In this document: positions 15,469-22,726 of the stretch, one piece after another | Numbering within the stretch: position 1 is the first letter of the stretch | Layout of the letters: each line of letters starts with the position of its first letter | Assembly (NCBI GenBank): GCA_045658965.1 | Contig: JAZOVZ010000001.1 | Span: forward strand, 1-45,440 | Direction of reading: 5' to 3' | DNA: 45,440 bases | Source of the DNA: SVQP01 sp045658965 | GTDB lineage: Bacteria > Bacillota > Clostridia > Oscillospirales > CAG-272 | Notes under the pieces: model-generated | Databases searched by the model: none | What the model was told of the DNA's origin: nothing | The model's input: only the letters and a program-made list of their open reading frames with translations | Program-made: the position numbers and the translations under genes

Positions 15469-17607
15469 ATGCAAGACGTCAGAGATATGTCGATCACGGC
15501 ATTGCGCGGTGTAGGTCCTGCCAAGCAGGCGGCTTACGCAAGGCTCGGTGTATATACCGTGGGGGATCTTTTGTATCATTTTCCGCGCGCGTATGAAAAC
15601 CGCGGCAACGTCAAGCGTCTTTGCGAATGCGACGGGCAAAGCAAGACGTCGGTGATCATGACGGTTGCCACGCAGCCGCGCCGCGCCATGATCCGTAAAG
15701 GCATGACGCTTGTCAAGTTCCGTGCGTTTGACGATAGCGGCGACTGCGAGATCGTGTATATCAATCAGGACTACGTGCAAAGTATGTTCCCGGTAGGCAG
15801 CCAGTTCCGCTTTTACGGTAAGGTGGAGTTTGACGGCAAACGCTATCATATGACCTCACCCGTGGCTGAGCCGGTCACCGAGGGCAAGCCTCTGCCGCCC
15901 CTGCATCCCGTGTATCCGCTGACCGAGGGGCTTTCCTCCAAGCAGATCGGACAGCACATGGAAATGGCACTCTCGCTTGCGGCGCGCGGGCTGGAGGACC
16001 CCATTCCCGAGGAAATACGCACGCGCGAGGGACTTTGCACCTTGTCGTTTGCGCTGCGCGCCATGCACACGCCCACCGACCTTGCAGGCGTGGAGATTGC
16101 TAAGCGCAGGCTGATGTTTGAGGAATTGTTTTTGTTTGGCGTGGGGCTGCGCTCTGCAAGTCATACCAAGGAGCCGGTTTCCGCACCCGCGTGCCAAAAC
16201 AACGACCTGACCGCGTTTCTTTCGCTGCTGCCTTACGACCTGACGGACGCACAAAAGCGCACCGTGGAGCAGATCCGGGCGGATATGGCAATGCCATACG
16301 CCATGACGCGCATGGTGGTTGGCGACGTGGGCTGCGGCAAAACGGTGTGTGCGGCAGCCGCCGCGGTGATCGCGGTGCAAAGCGGCAGGCAGGCGGCGAT
16401 CATGGTGCCGACCGAAATTCTGGCAAGACAGCACTATGCCGATCTTGCACCGTATTTTGAAAAGCTGGGCATGCGATGTGCGCTGTTGGTGGGGGCTATG
16501 ACGCCCGCGCAAAAGAAGAAGGTGCACGCAGCCCTTGCAGCCGAGGATGAAAAACAGCGCGTGCAGATCGTGGTCGGCACGCAAGCCCTTTTGTCCGAGG
16601 GCGTGGAATTTGCCGCCCCCGGATTGGTGATCACAGACGAGCAGCACCGCTTCGGTGTGGCGCAGCGCGCCAAGCTTTCGGATAAGAATGCGCACGCGCA
16701 TCTGCTTTGCATGAGCGCGACCCCCATTCCGCGCTCGCTTGCGCTGGTTATGTACGGAGATCTTGCCGTCTCCCGTATCGATACCATGCCGCCCGGCAGA
16801 CAGAGGGTGGATACCTTTGCGGTCAACCAAAGCTACCGCGAGCGACTGGATGCCTTTATTTGCAAGAACGTGGACGGGGGCGGACAGGTATATGTGGTGT
16901 GTCCTGCGGTTGAGGAGCAGGAGAGTGACGAGGATCTGCTCTTGGAGGAGATCGGCGTGAGCGGTGAGAGCAAGCCGCCCTTGCAGGCGGCGGTGCAGTA
17001 TGCCGAGCAGCTTGCCGAGCGGTTGCAGGGCTATCGCGTTGCATTTGTGCACGGAAAATTAAAGCCCCGTGAAAAGGACGATATTATGAACCGCTTCGCG
17101 GCGGGCGAGATCGATATTCTGGTTTCCACAACGGTCATCGAAGTTGGCGTCAACGTGCCGCGCGCTACCTTGATGATCGTGGAGAATGCCGAGCGGTTCG
17201 GGCTTTCGCAGCTGCATCAGCTGCGCGGAAGAGTCGGACGCGGACAGCGCAAGTCGTATTGCGTGCTGGTTGCGGGCGGCATGAGTGACCGTGAGATTGG
17301 CGAGACGGCGAAACGCAGACTCAATACCATGAAAACCACTTACGATGGCTTTGCCATTGCAGAGCAGGATCTGGCGCAAAGAGGCCCCGGTGACTTTTTT
17401 GCCAAGAATGCAGGCGGCGCGATCCGGCAGAGCGGCGGCGTGGAGTTCAGGCTTGCATCGCAATGCGGGGACAGCGATCTGCTGACAAGTGCGTTTGCCG
17501 CAGCGGACGAGGTGATCGCCAAGGATATGATGAGCGAGCATCCCGCGTTGGGGGAAGCCGTGGGCAGAATGTTCTCGGACACAGCGCAGCATGACATTAT
17601 GAATTGA
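15469..17607 (+). CDS. recG: ATP-dependent DNA helicase RecG
   Basis: A 712-residue protein of normal RecG length. The N-terminal wedge/OB region (about 1-230) contains GVGPAKQAAYARLG and the wedge-typical DLLYHFPRAYENR. Helicase motifs: Walker A GDVGCGKT at 285-292, DEQH box at 390-393 in ITDEQHRFG, SATPIPRSL (motif III), STTVIEVGVNVPRA and QLRGRVGRG (motifs V and VI). RecG regresses stalled forks and branch-migrates Holliday junctions. The start at 15469 is chosen because GAGAGGGGGG precedes it with good spacing and the earlier ATG is untranscribed. Confidence 0.97.
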   Translation: MQDVRDMSITALRGVGPAKQAAYARLGVYTVGDLLYHFPRAYENRGNVKRLCECDGQSKTSVIMTVATQPRRAMIRKGMTLVKFRAFDDSGDCEIVYINQDYVQSMFPVGSQFRFYGKVEFDGKRYHMTSPVAEPVTEGKPLPPLHPVYPLTEGLSSKQIGQHMEMALSLAARGLEDPIPEEIRTREGLCTLSFALRAMHTPTDLAGVEIAKRRLMFEELFLFGVGLRSASHTKEPVSAPACQNNDLTAFLSLLPYDLTDAQKRTVEQIRADMAMPYAMTRMVVGDVGCGKTVCAAAAAVIAVQSGRQAAIMVPTEILARQHYADLAPYFEKLGMRCALLVGAMTPAQKKKVHAALAAEDEKQRVQIVVGTQALLSEGVEFAAPGLVITDEQHRFGVAQRAKLSDKNAHAHLLCMSATPIPRSLALVMYGDLAVSRIDTMPPGRQRVDTFAVNQSYRERLDAFICKNVDGGGQVYVVCPAVEEQESDEDLLLEEIGVSGESKPPLQAAVQYAEQLAERLQGYRVAFVHGKLKPREKDDIMNRFAAGEIDILVSTTVIEVGVNVPRATLMIVENAERFGLSQLHQLRGRVGRGQRKSYCVLVAGGMSDREIGETAKRRLNTMKTTYDGFAIAEQDLAQRGPGDFFAKNAGGAIRQSGGVEFRLASQCGDSDLLTSAFAAADEVIAKDMMSEHPALGEAVGRMFSDTAQHDIMN

Positions 17608-17612
17608 TGCAT

Positions 17613-17996
17613 AAAAAGGGAGCTGCCGTGGGGAACCTGCGATCAAGCAGGTTCCCCAACTCTATTCGCCTGGGGCGAGTGATATGCACTTGGTGCGTGA
17701 TATTGCCTTCGGCAGTGATATGCGCTGCGCGCGTTTGGAATTACAAAGGCGAATAGAATATCACTGCGACCTGCGGGAGCAATATCACTTTTGCGAAGCA
17801 AAAATATCACGCCGAGCCGTGCGAGGCATATCACTAAAAAATATCGATAGGCAGTACGCCTGAATGATGTAACACACGAACCAAAACGGGAAAGGCAAGC
17901 GAAAAGGAGTACGAACCAAGTGTCCGTACCCCTTTTGTTGTATTTGCGGTTGGTAAAACCTGTTTTAAGGGAGCTGCCTTTGCAGGCAGCTCCCTT
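17613..17996. repeat. Hairpin-rich intergenic element after recG (copy 2 of the GTGATAT array)
   Basis: AAGGGAGCTGCC at 17616-17627 recurs inverted at 17985-17996, where it also makes a local 13-bp hairpin (17967-17996) followed on the plus strand by GCTTTTTG. Inside are a 12-bp hairpin TGGGGAACCTGC (17629-17640 with 17647-17658), the CTATTCGCC/GGCGAATAG pair (17662-17670, 17748-17756) also present in the 193-602 element, and hairpins separated by GTGATAT words on the left and ATATCAC on the right (17678-17835). No gene is present. The end hairpins probably terminate recG and the convergent lipoprotein gene. Confidence 0.7.
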
Positions 17997-18011
17997 GCTT
18001 TTTGTTTGATT

Positions 18012-19457
18012 TTAATAATCGATATCGAACATCGCAAGCGTCTTGTTCATCTGCTTCTTGAAGTTGTTGGGCTTAGTGGAGGCAACGTTGGTCTTGCCGT
18101 CCATAAACTTTTCTGCGATCTTGTATACGTAACCGCCCCAAGCGGAGTCAAATACGTAGCCAAGGTCGTAAATACGGTTTGCCAGGATCAGATCGATCAT
18201 AGGTCTGGACTCCTCGTCTCTGGTGGACTTGGAGATCAGGGAGATCTCGTAGTAAGCAGGAGTCAGAGTGTCAACAGAGTATGCAGCCATGGTCTCGATA
18301 ACTGCACCGATCTGCTCAAGATCATCACCGACAACACTGGTGGGAACGGAAACCATGCCGCCAACCTCGTTCATGTGGGAATAATACTGACCCTGTTCCT
18401 CGTTATACATCGGGAAGGGGACAACGCCGAATTCTACGTCATAGCTACGCAGACGGATTACGCACTGCATGCACTCCTGGAAGAACAGCGCGTGACCGTT
18501 ACCGAAGCAGGTCTTGCCGTTTTCCACAACGTCGGTGCTGCCACCGGCGGTGTTCATGTTCAGCGCCATGTTCTTATCACCGATAATAGAATAGGAAAGC
18601 GGAATGGCGTCAACTGCACGCTCAACGTCCAGTACGTACTCGGGAATGTCGTTTTCATTCTTTGCCGTGATGACGATGCCTGCTGCATACATCATGCAGT
18701 AGCTGGAGTTGGTGGTGGTTGCAGTACCCAGAACGTCCTGGTCGTGCTCCATCTTGCTGTTACCGTTGAGGTCCTTGACAGCAACCTTTGCCATATCGTA
18801 CATCTTCTGGAAGGTCCATTCCTTGTTGTTGACAAGCTCGTAAATGTTTTCAAGGCCGTTGTCTTCGGCAATGTCCTTGTTAAACATAACGATGAAGGTA
18901 CCGTCGTTGTCGCTGGTCAGAAGATCACCGGTTGCAAAGTATACCTTGTTACCGATCGAAAGACCCTCAAGCGCCTTCTGATCCCACCAGGACTGATCGA
19001 AGTCCATGTAAGGAACGTCTTTGAGATTATGCAAGTAATTCTTGGTTGCGATGGTTGCGCACTGACCGAGCTTCTGCACGATGGCGTCAAACTCACCCGC
19101 ACCGCCCTTTACGTCCTTTTCAACTGCAGCGAGCGGATCTTGCACCTGCGTTTCCAGGATCTTAAAGTCGTATTTGGTCTGAATCATATCGTTTCTGCGG
19201 TAGACTGCATCGACGATGGGGTCGGTGGTTTGTTCTGCTGCGTAAATATCAACCGTGGTCCACTCGGCAGCATCTCTGGTCAGGAACATAAATTCCTTGC
19301 CGTCGTATTTTTTGTCGGGCACGTTCAGGTTATCCAGCACGTTGGTCTGCTCTTCAGCCGCTGTTGTGTCCTCGGGTGTGTCACCGGTGTCCGCGCAACC
19401 TGCAAGCAGGGAAGCAAGCATCAGCGCAGCAAGCAGCAATACTAAAAGTCTTTTCAT
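18012..19457 (-). CDS. Extracellular solute-binding lipoprotein (ABC transporter type)
   Basis: A 481-residue protein. The lipoprotein signal peptide ends in LLAGC (lipobox), followed by an acidic Thr/Glu-rich linker (DTGDTPEDTTAAEEQTN). The mature part begins PDKKYDGKEFMFLT and has the length and alternating pattern of family 1 (sugar-type) binding proteins. No permease or ATPase gene is adjacent, so it is an orphan component; the ligand cannot be predicted. The start MKRLLVL at 19457 is chosen over the upstream in-frame ATG because GGAGGTTAAC sits directly before it and it begins a proper signal peptide. Confidence 0.82.
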   Translation of the reverse strand: MKRLLVLLLAALMLASLLAGCADTGDTPEDTTAAEEQTNVLDNLNVPDKKYDGKEFMFLTRDAAEWTTVDIYAAEQTTDPIVDAVYRRNDMIQTKYDFKILETQVQDPLAAVEKDVKGGAGEFDAIVQKLGQCATIATKNYLHNLKDVPYMDFDQSWWDQKALEGLSIGNKVYFATGDLLTSDNDGTFIVMFNKDIAEDNGLENIYELVNNKEWTFQKMYDMAKVAVKDLNGNSKMEHDQDVLGTATTTNSSYCMMYAAGIVITAKNENDIPEYVLDVERAVDAIPLSYSIIGDKNMALNMNTAGGSTDVVENGKTCFGNGHALFFQECMQCVIRLRSYDVEFGVVPFPMYNEEQGQYYSHMNEVGGMVSVPTSVVGDDLEQIGAVIETMAAYSVDTLTPAYYEISLISKSTRDEESRPMIDLILANRIYDLGYVFDSAWGGYVYKIAEKFMDGKTNVASTKPNNFKKQMNKTLAMFDIDY

Positions 19458-19500
19458 GTTAACCTCCGTATGTAATATTTTGGGAATATCCATTCATTTT

Positions 19501-19529
19501 ATTATACTTCCCGACAAGGGAAATGTCAA
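19501..19529 (-). promoter_or_regulatory. Promoter of the solute-binding lipoprotein
   Basis: On the minus strand TTGACA (19524-19529), 17-base spacer, TATAAT (19501-19506); both hexamers are perfect. Confidence 0.85.
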
Positions 19530-19594
19530 GCAGAAACGGGACTTGACAAAAAGATTTGTGAAATCTACACAATATTGAAGTGCTGAATTTGTGC

Positions 19595-19623
19595 TTGACA
19601 GAGAGAGCGGAATATACTATAAT
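19595..19623 (+). promoter_or_regulatory. Promoter of the DUF1934 gene
   Basis: TTGACA (19595-19600), 17-base spacer, TATAAT (19618-19623); both perfect. It fires divergently from the lipoprotein promoter about 70 bases away. Confidence 0.85.
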
Positions 19624-19656
19624 ATATGGAAACGAGTATTTTTCGAGGAGATTGAC

Positions 19657-20178
19657 ATGAAAGAATACGTAAGCGTGTCCATTGTATCCGAGCGCAGTGC
19701 GGTCAAAGCCAACCTGTTCGATGCGGTATATGAAAAAGAGATTGCAGAGCTGACAGAGGACGTGGAGATCATGGTGCCGGAGCAGCTGGAAGGTGAGCAG
19801 GACGGCGAGACCCTGGAAATGATCACGCAGGGCGCGGTGCGTGTGCGTGGCGGCAGAGTGGAGATCGTATACGACGAGGGCGAGCTGAGCGGTATGGAGG
19901 GCTCGCAGACCGTGATCTCTTATGCAAAGGGAGACCCCAAAACGGTCAGTATGATCCGTACGGGCGCGGTCAGCACCGCATTGGTCTTTGAGCGCGGCGT
20001 GCGCCATCTTTGCACGTATGAAACGCCTTACATGCCTTTTCAGATCGGTGTATTTGCATTGATGGTGGATAACCGTCTTGAAAGCGAGGGTGTCATCGTA
20101 TTAGACTACCTGATCGAGATCCGCGGCGCGCAGGCAGAGAGATGCAAGATGACGCTCAAGGTCAAGAAAATTTCATAA
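19657..20178 (+). CDS. DUF1934 family protein
   Basis: A 173-residue protein with the DUF1934 pattern: an all-beta, lipocalin-like barrel with a polar N-terminal strand (EYVSVSIVSERS), a central TVISYAKGDPKTVSMIRTGAVSTALVFERG, an aromatic YETPYMPFQIG and a final DYLIEIRGAQAERCKMTLKVKKI strand pair. Members (such as B. subtilis YwiB) are cytoplasmic and of unknown function. GAGGAG lies 7 bases before the ATG. The gene stands alone and ends about 60 bases before the left arm of the DUF559 inverted repeat. Confidence 0.82.
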   Translation: MKEYVSVSIVSERSAVKANLFDAVYEKEIAELTEDVEIMVPEQLEGEQDGETLEMITQGAVRVRGGRVEIVYDEGELSGMEGSQTVISYAKGDPKTVSMIRTGAVSTALVFERGVRHLCTYETPYMPFQIGVFALMVDNRLESEGVIVLDYLIEIRGAQAERCKMTLKVKKIS

Positions 20179-20239
20179 TTGTTAGTTAAAAATCAGCGTT
20201 GCATGGGTAACCCCTCAAGGATAAGCGAACAATTTTGGT

Positions 20240-20315
20240 GCGCGCTAAAAGCCGTCCCCCCGGGGGAAGGAGGGGCCCCGGAGCGTATGCGATCGGGGAG
20301 GAAGGGGTAGCGCGA
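20240..20315. repeat. Left arm of the inverted repeat flanking the DUF559 gene
   Basis: The core 20251-20279 (from GCCGTCCCCCCGGGGG to GGGGCCCC) is an exact 29-base inverted match to 20836-20864. The next 36 bases match with five differences, so 60 of 65 positions agree between 20251-20315 and 20800-20864. The arm is extremely GC-rich while the gene inside is AT-rich. The arm itself is bracketed by a 10-bp inverted repeat, AACAATTTTG (20229-20238) and CAAAATTGTT (20328-20337). Confidence 0.9.
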
Positions 20316-20380
20316 TCAGATTGGAATAGCAAAATTGTTTACGGACACCTTACAAAAGCAGAACAATTAAGGAGTCAAGA

Positions 20381-20752
20381 ATGTCACTGCCTTACAACAA
20401 GAAAAACAAACCGTTAGCCCGATATATGCGCAATCATGTCAATGCGACAAGACAAGAAAATCACTTGTGGTATGATTTTTTGAGCAAATATCCCGTAAAA
20501 TTTCGCAGGCAGGCCATGATTGACGATTTTATCGCCGACTTTTATTGCAGCAAAGCTAAATTGATTATCGAAGTGGACGGCAGACAACACGAAACTGATC
20601 AAGGTATGCGGAAGGATGAATTAAGAACCGAAAAATTGGAAACTTACGGTCTGCAAGTGATAAGGATACCCAATCGGTGTATCGATAAGGATTTTTACAG
20701 AGTTTGTGACTATATAGATCAAACAGTTCAGAATATTTTAGGAGATGCTTGA
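20381..20752 (+). CDS. DUF559 endonuclease-like protein inside an inverted-repeat cassette
   Basis: A 123-residue protein of typical DUF559 length. DUF559 is a PD-(D/E)XK-related fold close to Vsr mismatch endonucleases. Visible motifs: NATRQENHLWYDFL with a conserved Glu, FRRQ, FIADFYC with the metal-binding Asp, IIEVDGRQH with the E-x-D/Q-H catalytic core, then LRTEKLETYGLQVIRIPN. Vsr-like nicking of DNA is a reasonable expectation but is not shown for most members. The gene is AT-rich, has AAGGAG before the ATG and sits alone between the two arms of a near-perfect inverted repeat. Probably horizontally acquired. Confidence 0.88.
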   Translation: MSLPYNKKNKPLARYMRNHVNATRQENHLWYDFLSKYPVKFRRQAMIDDFIADFYCSKAKLIIEVDGRQHETDQGMRKDELRTEKLETYGLQVIRIPNRCIDKDFYRVCDYIDQTVQNILGDA

Positions 20753-20799
20753 TGGCACCTCCTTTTGCTTTTTGATATAATAATACTTTCCCTAATTCG

Positions 20800-20876
20800 T
20801 CGCGCTGCCCCTTCCTCCCCGGGCGCATTCGCTACGGGGCCCCTCCTTCCCCCGGGGGGACGGCTTTATAGTGCGC
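20800..20876. repeat. Right arm of the inverted repeat flanking the DUF559 gene
   Basis: Reverse complement of the left arm (see 20240-20315), with the exact core at 20836-20864. The outer end reads into the 3' end of the sugar isomerase-like gene on the minus strand and supplies its stop codon at 20866-20868. Confidence 0.9.
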
Positions 20877-21657
20877 GTCCTGTTTTATGATTCACCCAAG
20901 CAACGGATTGTCGTAATCCTTCTATTGTTTTTGTTTCCAAAACTACGTTGCAATGGAGTTTTTCTGCAAATGCTAAATATTTCGGTATATCCAACTCGCC
21001 CGTTCCGAGAGCAAGATGATTTTTCTTTCCTATGGCATCATGCAAATGCATATGGTGCAGATGCTTCTCGTTTTGAATAATGTATGGTTCATCTATGCCG
21101 TTACATCCATGATTGTGTCCAACGTCAAAGGTCAATCCAAATACAGGTGAATCAAGAAGAATATCCAATCCTTGCTTTTGGAAATCGGGATATCCGTTAC
21201 AATTTTCAATACAGATTTTGATATCAGATGATCCGATGGCTTTCTCGCACATATCGCGGAAATCGTAAACGCTATTTTTGTAGTGGTCGTTGTAAACGGC
21301 ATAAAGATCCACTTTTCTGTCTGGCAGAGTAAAATGCTCACCGCGATGAAAATGCATATTGATTGTGGAGATGTGCATTTGCTTACAGAGTGAAATCGTA
21401 TTTAAAATATACTGTTTGCTTGCGTCAGCTATATAGGTGTTAAAATCGCTGAAATTTACGTTTTCGTCAAGGTGGATGGTATAAAATATTCCATATTGCT
21501 TGGCAATTTCACAAGCTTTTGCTACGTCAAGGGAATTAAGGGTATATTGAGGCAAACTCATACTGATTTCAATGAAAACAAGTCCTAACTCTTTACAAAG
21601 CTGAGCACATTCTTCCAGATCATTGGTTTCAATCAGTGTAGGCATACCAAAAGCCAT
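20866..21657 (-). CDS. Sugar phosphate isomerase/epimerase-like TIM-barrel protein
   Basis: A 263-residue protein of the AP_endonuc_2 (xylose isomerase-like) TIM barrel family. Metal-ligand-like segments are visible: FIEISMSL, NMHFHRGEH, IENCNGYP (Glu ligand), FDVGHNHG (Asp/His ligands), HMHLHDAIGK (His ligands), LGTGELDI and NVVLETKT (Glu ligand). Such enzymes isomerise or epimerise sugars or polyols; the substrate is unknown. The gene is clearly AT-rich compared with the flanking core genes, suggesting transfer. Its last codons and stop lie at the edge of the DUF559 cassette's right arm, so the C-terminus may have been reshaped by insertion. Confidence 0.8.
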   Translation of the reverse strand: MAFGMPTLIETNDLEECAQLCKELGLVFIEISMSLPQYTLNSLDVAKACEIAKQYGIFYTIHLDENVNFSDFNTYIADASKQYILNTISLCKQMHISTINMHFHRGEHFTLPDRKVDLYAVYNDHYKNSVYDFRDMCEKAIGSSDIKICIENCNGYPDFQKQGLDILLDSPVFGLTFDVGHNHGCNGIDEPYIIQNEKHLHHMHLHDAIGKKNHLALGTGELDIPKYLAFAEKLHCNVVLETKTIEGLRQSVAWVNHKTGRAL

Positions 21658-21695
21658 TTATGCGTCCTCGCTTTCTTACGGTTGTATGTGAATTC

Positions 21696-21724
21696 ATTAT
21701 AGCAAAAGCCAATATGCTTGTCAA
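21696..21724 (-). promoter_or_regulatory. Promoter of the sugar isomerase-like gene
   Basis: On the minus strand TTGACA (21719-21724), 17-base spacer, TATAAT (21696-21701); both perfect. Confidence 0.85.
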
Positions 21725-21740
21725 GAATATTCAACTAACA

Positions 21741-21769
21741 ATAACGGCTGCCGAAACGGTAGCCGTTAT
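21741..21769 (-). terminator. Terminator of the metY-metA operon
   Basis: A 13-bp stem with one G-T pair and an AAA loop (21741-21753 with 21757-21769; outer sequence ATAACGGCT/AGCCGTTAT). On the minus strand it is followed by TGTTAGTTG. Confidence 0.75.
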
Positions 21770-21777
21770 GCTTTGTT

Positions 21778-22695
21778 TTATTGAATTTCCTCAATGTTAT
21801 AAGGCGTGGTCTGATAGACCAGATAGTTGAGCCAGTTGGAATACAAGAGGTTTGCGCAGGAACGCCAGCTGACGATGGGATCGCGGGTCTCGTCGTCATC
21901 GGGGAAGTAGTTCTTGGGCAGCTCAATGGGCAGCCCCGCGTTCTTGTCGCGCAGGTATTCCTTCTTGAGCGTGTCTGCATCGTATTCCGAGTGACCGGTA
22001 ATGAATACCTGTCTGCCGCGCTCGGTCATGCAGGCAAATACGCCCGCTTCGGGAGAGCTTGCCAGGATGCGGATCTCGGGCACCTTTTCAATGTCCTCGC
22101 GGTGGCAGGTGGTGTGGCGGGAATGGGGCACCTTGAAGGTGTCGTCAAAGCCACGGAACAGGATCGAACGCTTGTAGTCAAGCGAGTGCTCGTACACACC
22201 GAAAAGCTTTTTATCCAAAGGATATTTGGGTACGCCGTAATGGTAGTAAAGACCTGCCTGCGCGCCCCAGCAGATGTGGAAGGTGCTGGTCACGTGGGTC
22301 TTGCTCCACTCCATGATCTCGCAAAGCTCCTGCCAGTAGTCTACCTCTTCAAAGGGCATTTGCTCCACGGGCGCGCCCGTGATGATCATGCCGTCGTAAC
22401 GCTTGTCCTTGACCTCGGAGAAGGTCTTGTAAAATGCCAGCATGTGGTCACCCGAGGTGTGGGTGGACTTGTGCGTGGCGGTCTGTAAAAGCTCCAGCTC
22501 AACCTGCAAGGGCGTGTTGCCGATCAGTCTTGCGATCTGCGTTTCGGTCACGATCTTTTGCGGCATGAGATTGAGCATGAGCACGCGCAAGGGACGAATG
22601 TCCTGCGTAATGGCGCGCGTCTCGGTCATGACAAAGATGTTTTCCTCCAGCAGCGTGGTGGTGGCGGGAAGCCTGTTGGGAATTTTAATGGGCAT
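21778..22695 (-). CDS. metA: Homoserine O-acetyltransferase (MetA/MetAA family)
   Basis: A 305-residue protein of standard length. The catalytic cysteine is Cys142 in HICWGAQAG, and His235 and Glu237 are in ITGHSEYD. Residue 111 is Glu (GAPVE). In characterised MetA proteins Glu at this position selects acetyl-CoA, whereas Gly selects succinyl-CoA, so I call it an acetyltransferase despite the historical 'succinyltransferase' name. It activates homoserine in methionine synthesis. It lies 31 bases downstream of metY with its own AAGGAGC ribosome binding site; the pathway partner confirms the acetyl route. Confidence 0.93.
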   Translation of the reverse strand: MPIKIPNRLPATTTLLEENIFVMTETRAITQDIRPLRVLMLNLMPQKIVTETQIARLIGNTPLQVELELLQTATHKSTHTSGDHMLAFYKTFSEVKDKRYDGMIITGAPVEQMPFEEVDYWQELCEIMEWSKTHVTSTFHICWGAQAGLYYHYGVPKYPLDKKLFGVYEHSLDYKRSILFRGFDDTFKVPHSRHTTCHREDIEKVPEIRILASSPEAGVFACMTERGRQVFITGHSEYDADTLKKEYLRDKNAGLPIELPKNYFPDDDETRDPIVSWRSCANLLYSNWLNYLVYQTTPYNIEEIQ

Positions 22696-22726
22696 ATAAG
22701 GTGCTCCTTAATCTAAAATACGTAAA

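Noticed and set aside
20240..20876. Classical insertion sequence
   Set aside because: The enclosed protein has no DDE, HUH or serine/tyrosine recombinase motifs; it is a DUF559 nuclease-like protein, and no target duplication is evident.
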